Assembly: GCA_019313825.1 (NCBI GenBank)
Contig: JAFDAM010000006.1
Span: 1-52,857, forward strand
Length of the DNA: 52,857 nt
Direction: 5' to 3'
DNA from: Deltaproteobacteria bacterium
Lineage (GTDB): Bacteria > Desulfobacterota > DSM-4660 > Desulfatiglandales > HGW-15
The first letter of the stretch is position 1, and each line of letters starts with the position of its first letter. A program made the position numbers and the translations under genes. This document shows, piece by piece, positions 1 through 8,566 of the stretch. The notes beneath the pieces are model-generated. The model did not search any database and was not told the DNA's origin. It saw only the letters and a list, made by a program, of their open reading frames with translations.

Positions 1-1
1 C

Positions 2-724
2 GATATCGGATACCAGAGTATTGAAGGCGGAACAGGGACCCGGTTCAATAATGCGGGTATGGCGGAACCGCCATGGGAGTATTCCGGGGTAGATCAGAAA
101 GAGAGCGGTCGGACAGAGATCGAAGCAAGTGAGGAGTACCTTGTAAGGGAAAGGCCCCAGATTATTGGCCAGTTAAAGGATACATATATATTGTTCCAGA
201 CCAGGGATGCTCTTCTCATGCTTGATCAGCACGCAGCTCACGAGAGGATTGTCTATGAAACGCTTAAAAAATCCTATCAGTCTTCTAAGATTGAGAGTCA
301 GGCATTTTTGATCCCCCATAGACTGGAGCTTTCCTTGAAAGAGGGAAGAGTTATACTGCAGAAACTTGATCAACTGTCCGGGTTGGGGTTCGATTTCGAG
401 CGTTTTGGCGGAAACACCTTTTTATTGAGGTCGGTACCTTCTATTCTGGTCAATGTACAATGGGAGGAATTCCTGCTTGACCTGATCCCCATAATGGAAG
501 AGGAGAGTGACCTTACAAATGATAAGGCCATGGATAGATTATTGACCATTATGTCATGTCATAGTGCTATCAGGGCAGGCCAGCGGATGTCTCCCGGCGA
601 GATGGCCCTTCTTTTGGAACAATTGGAGGAGATGGATCTGCCCACAAACTGCCCCCATGGAAGGCCTATTTTTAAAAGATTCACCTACAATGAGATAGAA
701 AAGATGTTTAAGAGGGTTGTGTAA
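2..724 (+). CDS. mutL: DNA mismatch repair protein MutL, C-terminal part (5' end outside window)
   Basis: The reading frame is open from the left edge, so only the linker and C-terminal dimerisation domain are present (about 240 codons). MutL couples MutS mismatch recognition to strand cleavage. The metal-binding endonuclease motif DQHAAHERIVYE is intact, as are ACHS-like (SCHSAIRAGQRMS) and CPHGRP motifs that complete the nuclease site in MutL proteins of bacteria lacking MutH. This one is therefore predicted to be a nicking endonuclease. It ends in TAA at 722-724, followed by a short palindrome (734-746). The next gene, miaA, is 545 bases away, beyond several repeats; mutL-miaA adjacency is common in bacteria. 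Identity is very secure; the N-terminal ATPase domain cannot be seen. Confidence 0.96.
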   Translation, partial: DIGYQSIEGGTGTRFNNAGMAEPPWEYSGVDQKESGRTEIEASEEYLVRERPQIIGQLKDTYILFQTRDALLMLDQHAAHERIVYETLKKSYQSSKIESQAFLIPHRLELSLKEGRVILQKLDQLSGLGFDFERFGGNTFLLRSVPSILVNVQWEEFLLDLIPIMEEESDLTNDKAMDRLLTIMSCHSAIRAGQRMSPGEMALLLEQLEEMDLPTNCPHGRPIFKRFTYNEIEKMFKRVV

Positions 725-733
725 GTTTGACAG

Positions 734-859
734 GTGCATCATGCACTTATTAACCGCAGACAAACCTGCCATCCCGTCTCATCCGCAAGCAGATTCGTCG
801 TGGACAGGAAGGCGGGCAAGCGCAGACTTTTTGTCCGCGTCTATGTGTTCTGCGGTTAA
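734..859. repeat. Inverted-repeat spacer behind mutL
   Basis: A perfect 6+6 palindrome (734-746) follows the mutL stop. It is followed by an 11-bp perfect inverted repeat, TTAACCGCAGA at 750-760 and its complement at 849-859, enclosing about 90 bases of GC-rich sequence. The palindrome could act as a transcription terminator hairpin, but no U-tract follows. The larger structure resembles the other foldback spacers in this window in form, not in sequence. Confidence 0.5.
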
Positions 860-1013
860 TGTATCGGTTTTGCTCAGAACTCTTGCCTTGGGAGATAGAC
901 AGGTCAAGACCCTTTTATTGTAACTTGAAAACCACGTTCTTCTTCCCGTTCTGCGGGAAATCTTCGATGGACGTAGTCAGGGAAAATTGGCTTTGCCTGA
1001 AAAGGGCAATATA

Positions 1014-1198
1014 TCCGGCAATGACTATCTCTTCAAGACGACCCCGCCCGGGCGGGGCTACCTTTTGAGGAAGTGGCCAAATAACGAAGGCCAAGGGCTC
1101 AAGGCTTAATGTATCAGGTATAGTTAGAAAAAAATCAAAATCTTCCTTTTGCCTTATGCCTTATTATATATCGCCTTAAAAAGACAGCCATCGCCTCC
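1014..1198 (+). repeat. Family A foldback element, copy A1 (degenerate)
   Basis: The left arm (1014-1040) and right arm (about 1167-1198) match those of copies A2-A4. The inner part differs: where the others read ATATCTACT this copy carries a GC-rich palindrome, CCCCGCCCGGGCGGGG, at about 1042-1057, and its right inner arm is lost. A tail beginning after 1198 (GGTCGATACA) is shared with A2. Bases 884-975, upstream, look like the decayed end of another composite, including a module also found around 28141-28184 and 28470-28512. Together these account for most of the 725-1268 spacer. Confidence 0.65.
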
Positions 1199-1268
1199 TA
1201 GGGTCGATACAACCTTTAGGGTGCAAACAAAGCATGTCCTTGGGGCGTGGATTCTTTACTAAACTTCA

Positions 1269-2189
1269 ATGACAGATAACAGACCAAAACTGGTGATTAT
1301 TACCGGACCGACCGCCTCAGGGAAGAGTTCGTTGGCGGTTGATCTCGCTCTGGATTTCGGAGGGGAGATAGTTAATGCTGATTCCATGCAGATCTATCGC
1401 GGCATGGATATTGGCACTGCCAAGCCTTCAATCAGTGAGAGAAGGGGTGTCCCCCACCACCTTATCGACGTGGTAGACCCTGACGAGGAGTTTAACGCGT
1501 CCATCTACCGGTCATTCGCGGAACCCCTGTTAAAGGAGATTGCAGCAAGACGTAAGGTCTGTTTTGTGGTTGGGGGAACCGGGCTCTATATCAAAACCCT
1601 GTTAGGCGGCCTCCTTGAATGCCCTCCATTCGATCCGAAACTAAGAGAAGAGTTATCCCGTGGATGCGAGGAACAAAGCTCGATTCAACTTCATGAACGG
1701 CTGAAGATACTTGACCCTGAATCCGCCATTAAGATACACCCTCACGACAAGATGAGGATAATCCGTGCCCTTGAGATCATCAAGCTCACTAACCGAACAC
1801 TTTCATCCTTGATCCAAAAGCACGCGTTTAAAGAGATGAGCTTTCGGGCATTAAAGATCTGCTTGTACATGGAAAGGAAACAGCTGTATCAACGGATAAA
1901 CGCGCGGAGTCTTGCCATGATTGAAGCCGGCCTCGTGGAGGAGACCCAATCCCTTTTGGACAATGGGTACTCTCCCGAGCTGAACGCAATGAGGTCCCTC
2001 GGCTACAGGCATGTGATGAGATACATTGAAGGAGGCTGGGATCTTGATGAAGCGATCCGCCAGCTTCAGACAGATACTCGACGGTATGCAAAGAGGCAGT
2101 TGACCTGGTTCAGGGGAGATCCTGAGATGGTATGGGTGAAGCCTGAGGATCGGGACCTTATTAACAAGGAGATAAGAGAATTTATTTGA
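1269..2189 (+). CDS. miaA: tRNA dimethylallyltransferase MiaA
   Basis: MiaA transfers a dimethylallyl group to N6 of A37 in tRNAs reading UNN codons. The 306-residue length is typical. Visible motifs are the P-loop GPTASGKSSLA near residue 13, NADSMQIYRGMDIGTAKPS, PHHLIDVVDPDE and VGGTGLYIKTLL. The C-terminal region contains the usual RYAKRQLTWFRGD. The ATG at 1269 gives the full family N-terminus, though I see no strong ribosome binding site. The product feeds MiaB (34131-35456), which methylthiolates i6A to ms2i6A, so both steps of the pathway are in this window. A small hairpin (2199-2216) follows the gene. Confidence 0.97.
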   Translation: MTDNRPKLVIITGPTASGKSSLAVDLALDFGGEIVNADSMQIYRGMDIGTAKPSISERRGVPHHLIDVVDPDEEFNASIYRSFAEPLLKEIAARRKVCFVVGGTGLYIKTLLGGLLECPPFDPKLREELSRGCEEQSSIQLHERLKILDPESAIKIHPHDKMRIIRALEIIKLTNRTLSSLIQKHAFKEMSFRALKICLYMERKQLYQRINARSLAMIEAGLVEETQSLLDNGYSPELNAMRSLGYRHVMRYIEGGWDLDEAIRQLQTDTRRYAKRQLTWFRGDPEMVWVKPEDRDLINKEIREFI

Positions 2190-2198
2190 ATATAGGAA

Positions 2199-2216
2199 CC
2201 CGGATTTCCCTCCGGG
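2199..2216 (+). terminator. Hairpin after miaA
   Basis: CCCGGA and TCCGGG form a 6-bp stem with a 6-base loop, starting ten bases after the miaA stop codon. There is no downstream U-tract, so terminator function is uncertain. Confidence 0.4.
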
Positions 2217-2307
2217 CTGTGCGTTCCATAGGCCATAGGCTAAGCCGTCGAAGGCCCCGCATTGCGAGACAAGATTATTGTGCTCTGCATGAGTAGGTTG
2301 CTTAAAT

Positions 2308-2560
2308 CCGGCGATGCATATTAATAAGGTTCAATGTTCAGAGTTCACGGTTCCCCGATGACTTGTGCGGGGGGAGCGACGACTGAGGCGTCAGCTCCTT
2401 TCAGTCGCGCAAAGCGCATAGCGCATAGCGTCTTTATGTTTTACTCTATGCTCCATGCTCTATACCCATGCGGTTTTACACATACGCCGCAGGGAGGAGC
2501 CATCGAAGGCAATCCCGCTAGGCGCGGGAAATATGATGCCTTGATGGTGAATCAGGGGCG
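2308..2560 (+). repeat. Mixed intergenic repeat modules (family D and relatives)
   Basis: Bases 2308-2333 match 20421-20446 at 22 of 26 positions (both contain TATTAATAAGGTTCA). Bases around 2511-2557 resemble 52243-52293, sharing ATCCCGCTAGG and GATGCCTTGATGGTG. The stretch also contains short tandem copies of GCGCATA. No credible gene is present from 2190 to 2932; the open frame over 2334-2606 is made of these repeats. The remainder (2600-2932) is AT-rich with small hairpins and nothing I can identify. Confidence 0.5.
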
Positions 2561-2932
2561 TATTCTTTACTTGACTATTATCAAGATAATAAGGGAATAT
2601 AAGTAGTTAAAGAGACTGCAAGTTTCACTCTATATCATAATGGGTATTCTTTTCAATCAATACTTGCAAGTCATATTAAGGGGAATATATTCTTTATAGT
2701 ACTGTTCCTTCGAAACTTGAAGATCGGCCCAAAGGGCTTTGAGGAGTGCACCCGTAAATGGACTTAAGGAGCGATCCCTTCTGGATCTTGAAGCAACCTT
2801 CCTCAAGCAAAGCACTCATTAAGTAAAACACCCCTCAAATAAAGCGCTTCTAAGTGAAGCAATTTTTACGAGAGGAATCAGGCTTTTTCCACCTATATTT
2901 TGCGAACCTATAGACGAGGCAAGAACAGATCT

Positions 2933-4117
2933 ATGGCTAAACAATTGATCAATAATACCCTCTTTAGAGTCATTTTCGGATTATCCGTCTTTTCTGTTGT
3001 GACCCTGTCCTTGATAATGGCAGAGACACAAGCGAAAGTTGACCAGGAAAACATTCTGGCCATTGGCAAGGGAAAGATTACAGCGGGCAATATTGCTGCG
3101 GCACGAACGACGGCCATCTCCGAGGCGCTGGTTAAAGGAGTTGAAGAATACTTGGCGAGGCGTCTGGGAAGCCAGGGCATGATCAACAACTTTGAGAGAC
3201 TTATTCATGATATCATACCGGGATCAAGAGAAGAGATCGAGAATTTCCATATCCTAGCGGAAGAACAGACCGACAAGTACTGCAAACTCCTTGTCCGCAT
3301 CAAAGTTAATGAAAAATTGATGGAAGAGAAATTAAGGGAGATGGGCCTCATTTTAATGGAGGGACCGCCAATCAAAGTCCTTTTTTTAGTCTCTCAGAGT
3401 AAGTCGCAGGAGGCAAGTGTCTCCTACTGGTGGAATGATCCCTATAGTGTCCAGGGGTTAATCACAACAGAGCTGGCACTTCACAGGGTATTTCAGGAGC
3501 GTGGTTTCAGACCTATCAACAGGTTGGCAAATGTCCCTGAGGAGACCTATTCCCCTGAGATGAAGATATTGGATCTATCTGATGAAGATGTCGTAAGATG
3601 GGGGAGATTTTTCTCCGCGGATGTGGTTATACATGGTAAGTGCGAAATTGTTGAAGGAGAATTTGTTTTCATTACCCTCAAGGCCTTTGATATTGGAGAA
3701 GGCATGATGATATTTCGGGGCAGTCAGATAGAGGTATTTGATAAAGATTCCGATAGTATGGAAGATGTAATTCAGCCAATTGAGAGAGTGGTTAATAATA
3801 TTGCCATAAAACTCGGTCCTGAAATAATAAAGGCGATTGAGGTGGGTGAAGATGAGATCAACAAGATAGATATCGAGATCCAGGGTTTGAAGAGTTTTGA
3901 GCAGTTCAGGATGTTCAGCGATTTTCTGAAAAAGGATATTCATGGAGTAGAATCTGTAATACAGACAAGAATCAAGAGTAATTCCATATCCATTCGGGTT
4001 GTTTTTTCAGGCAAGAAAAATAGATTTATGGACATGGTATTAGAACATGAGTCTTTTCCTTTTCTGGCGGATGTGAGAAAGACAGAAAAAGGGGAGATTA
4101 TTATTAATATAAAGTAG
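2933..4117 (+). CDS. Exported protein of unknown function with FlgT-N/LPP20-like N-terminal region
   Basis: Not recognised with certainty. The predicted 394-residue protein starts with a hydrophobic segment (LFRVIFGLSVFSVVTLSLIMA) ending near a possible signal peptidase site, so it is probably periplasmic or surface-associated. After it comes ILAIGKGKITAGNIAAARTT and an alanine-rich helix; this 'signal peptide, then G-x-G/AR..A..A' layout recalls the N-terminal domain of FlgT and LPP20-like envelope proteins. The middle part alternates strands and helices (SADVVIHGKCEI, FDIGEGMMIFRG) as in TolB-like or curli-assembly-like domains. I chose ATG 2933 over the upstream TTG at 2900 because it places the hydrophobic segment near the N-terminus; neither has a convincing ribosome binding site. 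No flagellar genes are nearby, so a flagellar role is only a possibility. Confidence 0.6.
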   Translation: MAKQLINNTLFRVIFGLSVFSVVTLSLIMAETQAKVDQENILAIGKGKITAGNIAAARTTAISEALVKGVEEYLARRLGSQGMINNFERLIHDIIPGSREEIENFHILAEEQTDKYCKLLVRIKVNEKLMEEKLREMGLILMEGPPIKVLFLVSQSKSQEASVSYWWNDPYSVQGLITTELALHRVFQERGFRPINRLANVPEETYSPEMKILDLSDEDVVRWGRFFSADVVIHGKCEIVEGEFVFITLKAFDIGEGMMIFRGSQIEVFDKDSDSMEDVIQPIERVVNNIAIKLGPEIIKAIEVGEDEINKIDIEIQGLKSFEQFRMFSDFLKKDIHGVESVIQTRIKSNSISIRVVFSGKKNRFMDMVLEHESFPFLADVRKTEKGEIIINIK

Positions 4118-4366
4118 GCTATGGCTTGACGTCTTCATGTCTCATAATATTATATAAATATCAAGCTGTTACGTTAAATAGATAAATAGATACTTGAACT
4201 CAGTCCCTGGATACTGGGAAAAGAACGCTTATTCATGTTATCCAGCATCACGGATTCCCAACGAGTCGGGATTTAAGCCGAGACTTGAGTTTAATAAAGA
4301 ACTTTTTTTCACAAGCTTCAGAACCCCTTATTTGGATTCGGCTTGTCATAACACCAAAGAGGTTCA

Positions 4367-4909
4367 ATGACCGTCTCTAATTTAATCACTTCCATCAGGA
4401 TAATCCTAGCGCCTATCTTTATCATATATTTGATTAACGATCAGTTGCTATCAGGCCTGGTTGTGTTCGTGATATGCGGTGTGAGTGATGGCGTCGATGG
4501 GTTGGTGGCAAGGTTATTCAAACAGAAGAGCAGGCTTGGGACCTATCTGGATCCCCTTGCAGATAAGATAATTCTGATCTCTGCGTTCGTAGTCCTCGCT
4601 GTCAGAGGGCTTTTGCCGTCATGGCTGACAGTAATGGTTATCAGCAGGGACACATTGATCCTGCTGGGAGTTATTGTAATTTATATTAATAATATGAAGC
4701 TTGATATCAAGCCGTCTCTAACAAGCAAGATCACAACTTGCCTTCAGTTTATTACCGTGATTGCAGTGCTTTCACATGGCTATATTTCATTCATTTCAGG
4801 TTTTATTATATATCTTTACTATATTACTGCCCTTTTTACTATCATTTCAGGCCTGCATTACATGCATTATTGGTTCAAAATGATGGGTGAGAGTCCGGAT
4901 AACGTATGA
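4367..4909 (+). CDS. pgsA: CDP-alcohol phosphatidyltransferase (PgsA-like)
   Basis: This integral membrane enzyme of 180 residues transfers a phosphatidyl group from CDP-diacylglycerol to an alcohol, most likely glycerol-3-phosphate for phosphatidylglycerol synthesis. The complete family signature D-x2-D-G-x2-A-R-x8-G-x3-D-x3-D is present as DGVDGLVARLFKQ...GTYLDPLAD near residues 42-68. Multiple hydrophobic segments follow. PgsA is the best guess, but cardiolipin-type CDP-alcohol transferases of similar length share the signature, so the exact acceptor is inferred. It stands alone between two non-coding stretches. Bases 4118-4366 upstream show no feature I can name. Confidence 0.85.
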   Translation: MTVSNLITSIRIILAPIFIIYLINDQLLSGLVVFVICGVSDGVDGLVARLFKQKSRLGTYLDPLADKIILISAFVVLAVRGLLPSWLTVMVISRDTLILLGVIVIYINNMKLDIKPSLTSKITTCLQFITVIAVLSHGYISFISGFIIYLYYITALFTIISGLHYMHYWFKMMGESPDNV

Positions 4910-4966
4910 AGGATAGTACTTGGCTAAAATGCTGGATTTTAGAATAAATATCATGTATATTACTGC

Positions 4967-4995
4967 TTGACATAAATCGATTGAATTGATAAGCA
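4967..4995 (+). promoter_or_regulatory. Probable sigma-70 promoter of tRNA-Val
   Basis: A consensus -35 box TTGACA (4967-4972) is followed after 17 bases by TAAGCA (4990-4995). The predicted start lies a few bases upstream of the mature tRNA 5' end at 5008. The -10 box is weak; the call rests on the -35 box and the position. Confidence 0.5.
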
Positions 4996-5007
4996 GTCTC
5001 TGTTTTT

Positions 5008-5082
5008 AGGCACGTAGCTCAGGGGGAGAGCACTACCCTGACACGGTAGGGGTCAAGGGTTCAAATCCCTTCGTGCCTACCA
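5008..5082 (+). tRNA. tRNA-Val (anticodon GAC)
   Basis: The 75-base gene folds into a full cloverleaf. The acceptor stem pairs AGGCACG with CGTGCCT, followed by discriminator A and an encoded CCA. The D arm is GCTC/GAGC. The anticodon stem CTACC/GGTAG holds the loop CTGACAC, giving anticodon GAC. The T arm is AAGGG/CCCTT around TTCAAAT. The anticodon reads GUC and GUU valine codons. Confidence 0.96.
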
Positions 5083-5204
5083 GGATTATTACGAGATTGT
5101 GTACCTATAAGTGCCATCATTGGGTCTATTGGACAGGATAAGATAAAAAAGGTGATACTTAAGGCCTTGCTAAGAGTGTTCTGTATGTGATGAAGGTTTA
5201 GATG

Positions 5205-5242
5205 AGGCATCTAGGTAAGTTAATTACTTGTTTTAGATGCCT
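5205..5242 (+). promoter_or_regulatory. Hairpin in the thrS leader (possible attenuator)
   Basis: AGGCATCTA (5205-5213) and TAGATGCCT (5234-5242) pair perfectly over 9 bp. Inside, GTAA and TTAC can extend the stem. A T-rich run (TATTTAGTTT) follows, and the thrS start is 23 bases downstream. Its place in the leader suggests attenuation or translational control of thrS, but no T-box consensus or codon-rich leader peptide is visible. Confidence 0.45.
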
Positions 5243-5265
5243 TATTTAGTTTGGAATTACTATAA

Positions 5266-7179
5266 ATGAAGAGTTTTAGAATCGCCATAAAAGGTCAGCC
5301 TGCTAAGGATATTGAGGCAGAGAATCTTTCAGGTCTCGAGGCCCTGCAATATCTCGATGTAAAGGGCCTGGACAAGGTAGTGGCCGTTAGGGTAAACGGC
5401 GGGAGTCAGGACCTTTTGGCTCCTGTAGGGACTGAATCAGAGCTGGAACCTGTCTTTATTGAATCAGATGATGGCCTTAAAATATTGCGTCACAGCACTT
5501 CCCATGTGTTGGCTATGGCTGTGAAGGCACTTTTTCCAGGCGTCCAGGTGACCATAGGCCCGTCCATTGAGAACGGTTTTTACTATGATTTCGATTATGA
5601 GCGGCCGTTCAGGGATAATGACCTTCCCAAGATCGAAGAGAATATGAAGGAGATAATCAAAGCGAATCTCCCCTTTAAAAGAGAGGAGATGACAAGCCGG
5701 GAGGCCATAGACCTCTTTAAATCCCAAGGTGAAAGCTACAAGGTAGAGATTATCGATGATCTGGGTGAGGAAAGTGTATCGGTTTATACCCAGGGGAGTT
5801 TTACCGATCTGTGCCGCGGTCCTCATCTCCCATCTACCGGCAGGATCAAGGCCTTTAAACTGACACACGTGGCAGGCGCCTACTGGCGCGGGGATGAAAA
5901 AAAGGCTATGCTGAGCAGGATATACGGTGTGGCTTTTGCTGATAAAAAGGCATTAAAGGGACATCTTAATAGGCTTGAGGAAGCAAGGAAAAGAGACCAT
6001 GTCAAATTAGGGAAACAACTAGGCATATTCAGCACCTATGAAGAGATAGGCGCTGGAATGATTGTCTGGCATCCCAAAGGAGGCATGCTGCGCCACCTCC
6101 TGGAGGAGTTCGAGATCAAGGAGCACCTCAAGAGGGGCTATGAGCTAGTCAAGGGTCCGTTGATCCTGAAGACGGAGTTGTGGGAAAAATCAGGGCATTT
6201 TGAGAATTATCGTGAAAATATGTACTTTACGGAGATAGATAAGCAGTCCTATGGGATAAAGCCCATGAATTGCCTCTCTCATATGCTCATTTACAAGTCC
6301 GGCATAAAGAGCTACCGCGATCTACCCAAAAGGTATTTTGAACTGGGACTGGTTCATCGCCATGAACGTTCCGGGGTATTACGTGGATTATTGAGAGTCA
6401 GGGAATTTACCCAGGACGACGCGCATATTATATGCACCCCTGAGCAATTGGACGGGGAGATAAAGGGGGTCCTTGCTTTTGTTAAGGATGTGATGGAAAT
6501 CTTTCAGTTCAGCTATGAACTGGAGGTCAGCACAAAGCCGGAAAAATCAATCGGATCAGATGAAGACTGGAATCAGGCGACAGATGCTCTCATAAAGGCC
6601 ATGGATGATAATGACCTGGAATACCAGGTCAATGAGGGTGATGGCGCCTTTTACGGGCCCAAGATCGATGTCAAGTTAAGGGATGCGCTGGACAGAAAGT
6701 GGCAATGCGCAACAATCCAGTGCGATTTTACATTGCCAGAAAGGTTTGATCTGTCCTATATTGATAAAGACGGTCAAAAGCACCGCCCTGTTATGATTCA
6801 CAGGGTTATTCTCGGGGCACTGGAAAGATTTATCGGTGTATTGATAGAACACTACGCGGGCGCCTTTCCCGTATGGATTTCTCCTGTGCAGGCGATGATT
6901 CTTACTGTGACTGACCGGAATATCCCCTATGGTAAAAAGGTCTTAGAAACCTTGCGAGGATCTGATATAAGGGTAGAGGCAGACTTTAGGAACGAAAAAT
7001 TGGGTCTGAAGGTCAGAGAGGCCCAGATGCAGAAGATCCCGTATATGCTTATCATAGGTGACAGGGAATCTGAAAAAGAGGGTGTAACCCCGAGGTTAAG
7101 GAGCGGTAAGAACCTTCCGTTTATGACCGAAAGGGAATTCATTGATCTTATTAATGAAGATTGTAGACAAAGGAGGTAG
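5266..7179 (+). CDS. thrS: Threonyl-tRNA synthetase
   Basis: This cytoplasmic enzyme charges tRNA-Thr with threonine. At 637 residues it has the complete bacterial layout: N-terminal TGS domain (about 1-62), the editing/second additional domain with [11 protein letters not shown] and the [13 protein letters not shown] region, the class II catalytic core, and a C-terminal anticodon-binding domain ([15 protein letters not shown]). The catalytic core includes MNCLSHM, with the zinc-binding Cys, and motif 2 as [17 protein letters not shown]. The gene heads the translation cluster thrS-infC-rpmI-rplT-pheST; its stop codon overlaps the first G of a GTG in the infC frame. The start has only a weak ribosome binding site, consistent with leader-level control. 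Confidence 0.98.
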   Translation: MKSFRIAIKGQPAKDIEAENLSGLEALQYLDVKGLDKVVAVRVNGGSQDLLAPVGTESELEPVFIESDDGLKILRHSTSHVLAMAVKALFPGVQVTIGPSIENGFYYDFDYERPFRDNDLPKIEENMKEIIKANLPFKREEMTSREAIDLFKSQGESYKVEIIDDLGEESVSVYTQGSFTDLCRGPHLPSTGRIKAFKLTHVAGAYWRGDEKKAMLSRIYGVAFADKKALKGHLNRLEEARKRDHVKLGKQLGIFSTYEEIGAGMIVWHPKGGMLRHLLEEFEIKEHLKRGYELVKGPLILKTELWEKSGHFENYRENMYFTEIDKQSYGIKPMNCLSHMLIYKSGIKSYRDLPKRYFELGLVHRHERSGVLRGLLRVREFTQDDAHIICTPEQLDGEIKGVLAFVKDVMEIFQFSYELEVSTKPEKSIGSDEDWNQATDALIKAMDDNDLEYQVNEGDGAFYGPKIDVKLRDALDRKWQCATIQCDFTLPERFDLSYIDKDGQKHRPVMIHRVILGALERFIGVLIEHYAGAFPVWISPVQAMILTVTDRNIPYGKKVLETLRGSDIRVEADFRNEKLGLKVREAQMQKIPYMLIIGDRESEKEGVTPRLRSGKNLPFMTEREFIDLINEDCRQRR

Positions 7180-7700
7180 TGGTTATAGCAAATAAGTCCG
7201 ATGAAATCAGGGTAAACGCGAGGATCCGTGCAAAGACCGTCAGATTGATCTCCGAAGATGGAACTCAACTTGGTATAATACCTATTAACGAAGCTCTTGA
7301 TAATGCGAGCCAGAAAGGTCTGGATCTGGTTGAGGTTGCACCCAATTCAGATCCGCCTGTTTGCAGGATCATGGATTACGGCAAGTTTAAGTACCAGACC
7401 AGCAAGAAAGATCAGGAGACGAGGAAAAAAGGAAAGACATTACAGGTCAAGGAGATCAAGTTCAGACCACATACTGACACACATGATTTTGAATTTAAGC
7501 TCAGGAACATGAAAAAATTCCTGCACAAAAAAAACAGGGTCAAGTTGACCGTGATATTCAGGGGACGGGAATTGGCCTATAAGGATGCAGGCATGGATCT
7601 CCTGAACAGAGTTGCCGAGGAAATCCAGGAGGAAGGGACGGTGGAGCAGTCTCCCAAGCATGAAGGTCGTAATCTGACCATGGTCGTTATCCCAAAATAG
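7179..7700 (+). CDS. infC: Translation initiation factor IF-3, probably with a non-standard start codon
   Basis: IF-3 binds the 30S subunit, keeps subunits apart and rejects non-canonical start codons. N-domain (RVNARIRAKTVRLI...LGIIPINEAL) and C-domain (VKEIKFRPHTDTHDFEFKLRN) motifs are complete in about 173 residues. The start is uncertain. The GTG at 7179 overlaps the thrS stop and lies only 2 bases after the strong AGGAGG at 7171-7176. The ATA codon at 7185 lies in frame 8 bases after it, an ideal distance. Because infC in many bacteria uses AUU/AUC/AUA-type starts as an autoregulatory device, I favour ATA 7185; the conventional GTG coordinate is given here. Confidence 0.95.
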   Translation: MVIANKSDEIRVNARIRAKTVRLISEDGTQLGIIPINEALDNASQKGLDLVEVAPNSDPPVCRIMDYGKFKYQTSKKDQETRKKGKTLQVKEIKFRPHTDTHDFEFKLRNMKKFLHKKNRVKLTVIFRGRELAYKDAGMDLLNRVAEEIQEEGTVEQSPKHEGRNLTMVVIPK

Positions 7701-7916
7701 CGAGATCCCTCAACGCAAGTAAGAAAAGAAAACTAGGATGCAATATAGCGCTGCCACACTTTGCCTTTATATAGTGCGGTAGATAACAGGCCCATATCCT
7801 AATTTAGGAGATAGGTTAAAAACAAAAGCGCAGCATCTCTTTTTGATAGTCGAAATGGATCTGACGTCATTCAACTAGAGATCTTATGCTTTGTGGAATA
7901 AAGTGGAGGTTTGAAA
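7701..7916 (+). promoter_or_regulatory. Long untranslated leader before rpmI
   Basis: 216 bases separate infC from rpmI inside an otherwise tight cluster. The region carries imperfect pairings (for example CTGCCACACT with AGTGCGGTAG, 7750-7793). In several bacteria the rpmI-rplT leader is bound by L20 for autogenous repression, so a regulatory role fits the position. I could not match a defined L20-leader consensus. Confidence 0.35.
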
Positions 7917-8114
7917 ATGCCAAAGATGAAGACCAACCGTGGCGCGGCAAAGAGATTCAAGACCACAGGTTCAGGAAAAATTGTAAGGAATAAGGCATTT
8001 TCCAGTCATATCCTTACGAAAAAGAGTACAAAAAGAAAGAGAGGTCTGCGTAAATCAGGGCTTGTCGATTCGACAAACCAGAAGAGTATTTCCAGGCTGA
8101 TACCTTATAAATAG
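7917..8114 (+). CDS. rpmI: 50S ribosomal protein L35
   Basis: A 65-residue, very basic protein ([21 protein letters not shown]...) with the L35 hallmark [22 protein letters not shown]. The ATG at 7917 is preferred over the in-frame TTG at 7911 because TGGAGG (7904-7909) lies 7 bases before it. It is followed 19 bases later by rplT, the usual partner. Confidence 0.98.
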   Translation: MPKMKTNRGAAKRFKTTGSGKIVRNKAFSSHILTKKSTKRKRGLRKSGLVDSTNQKSISRLIPYK

Positions 8115-8133
8115 ATAAAAAAGAGGTTAAACA

Positions 8134-8478
8134 ATGCCAAGGGTAAAAAGAGGATTTAAGGCTAGACATAGAAGAAAAAAGGTTTTAAAGGCGGCAAAAG
8201 GTTACAGGGGTGGCCAAAGCAGGCTCTTTAGGACCGCAACCGTTGCCGTAGACAGGGCCAGGTCGTATGCATACCGGGACAGGAGAAATAAGAAAAGGGA
8301 TTTTCGAAGGCTCTGGATCATACGGATTAATGCGGCGGCACGGGAGAACGGTTTGTCATACAGCAGTCTGATGGGCGGCCTTCATAAGGTAGGCATCGAG
8401 CTTGATCGAAAGATCCTTGCGGAGATGGCCGTACATGATCCCGTTGCCTTTGCTCAAGTGGCTGCTATGGCAAAATGA
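8134..8478 (+). CDS. rplT: 50S ribosomal protein L20
   Basis: L20 is an early-assembling 23S rRNA-binding protein. The 114-residue product shows the basic N-terminal extension ([18 protein letters not shown]) and the globular core signature ([19 protein letters not shown]) typical of the family. An AAGAGGT ribosome binding site precedes ATG 8134. A strong hairpin (8518-8547) separates it from pheS. Confidence 0.98.
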   Translation: MPRVKRGFKARHRRKKVLKAAKGYRGGQSRLFRTATVAVDRARSYAYRDRRNKKRDFRRLWIIRINAAARENGLSYSSLMGGLHKVGIELDRKILAEMAVHDPVAFAQVAAMAK

Positions 8479-8517
8479 TGATTACTGTGAGTAATCAGCG
8501 ATATTAAAGGAATAATA

Positions 8518-8547
8518 AGGCCCCGTTTGGATATTCAGGCGGGGCCT
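8518..8547 (+). terminator. Hairpin between rplT and pheS
   Basis: AGGCCCCG (8518-8525) pairs perfectly with CGGGGCCT (8540-8547) around a 14-base loop. The following bases (AAATGTCC) lack a U-tract, so it may be a processing or attenuation structure for pheST rather than a full terminator. Confidence 0.5.
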
Positions 8548-8566
8548 AAATGTCCGTTGATTAATA

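Noticed and set aside
2334-2606. 90-codon open frame as a gene
   Set aside because: It is composed of dispersed repeat sequence (family D and GCGCATA copies), with no ribosome binding site and no protein-like pattern.
2780-2865. Possible CRISPR-like series (AAAGCACTC..., AAAACACCC..., AAAGCGCTT...)
   Set aside because: The units differ in sequence and spacing and there are no cas genes; it is a low-complexity AT-rich stretch.
5090-5265. T-box riboswitch before thrS
   Set aside because: The conserved T-box bulge sequence (GGTGGNACCGCG type) is absent; only a simple hairpin is visible.
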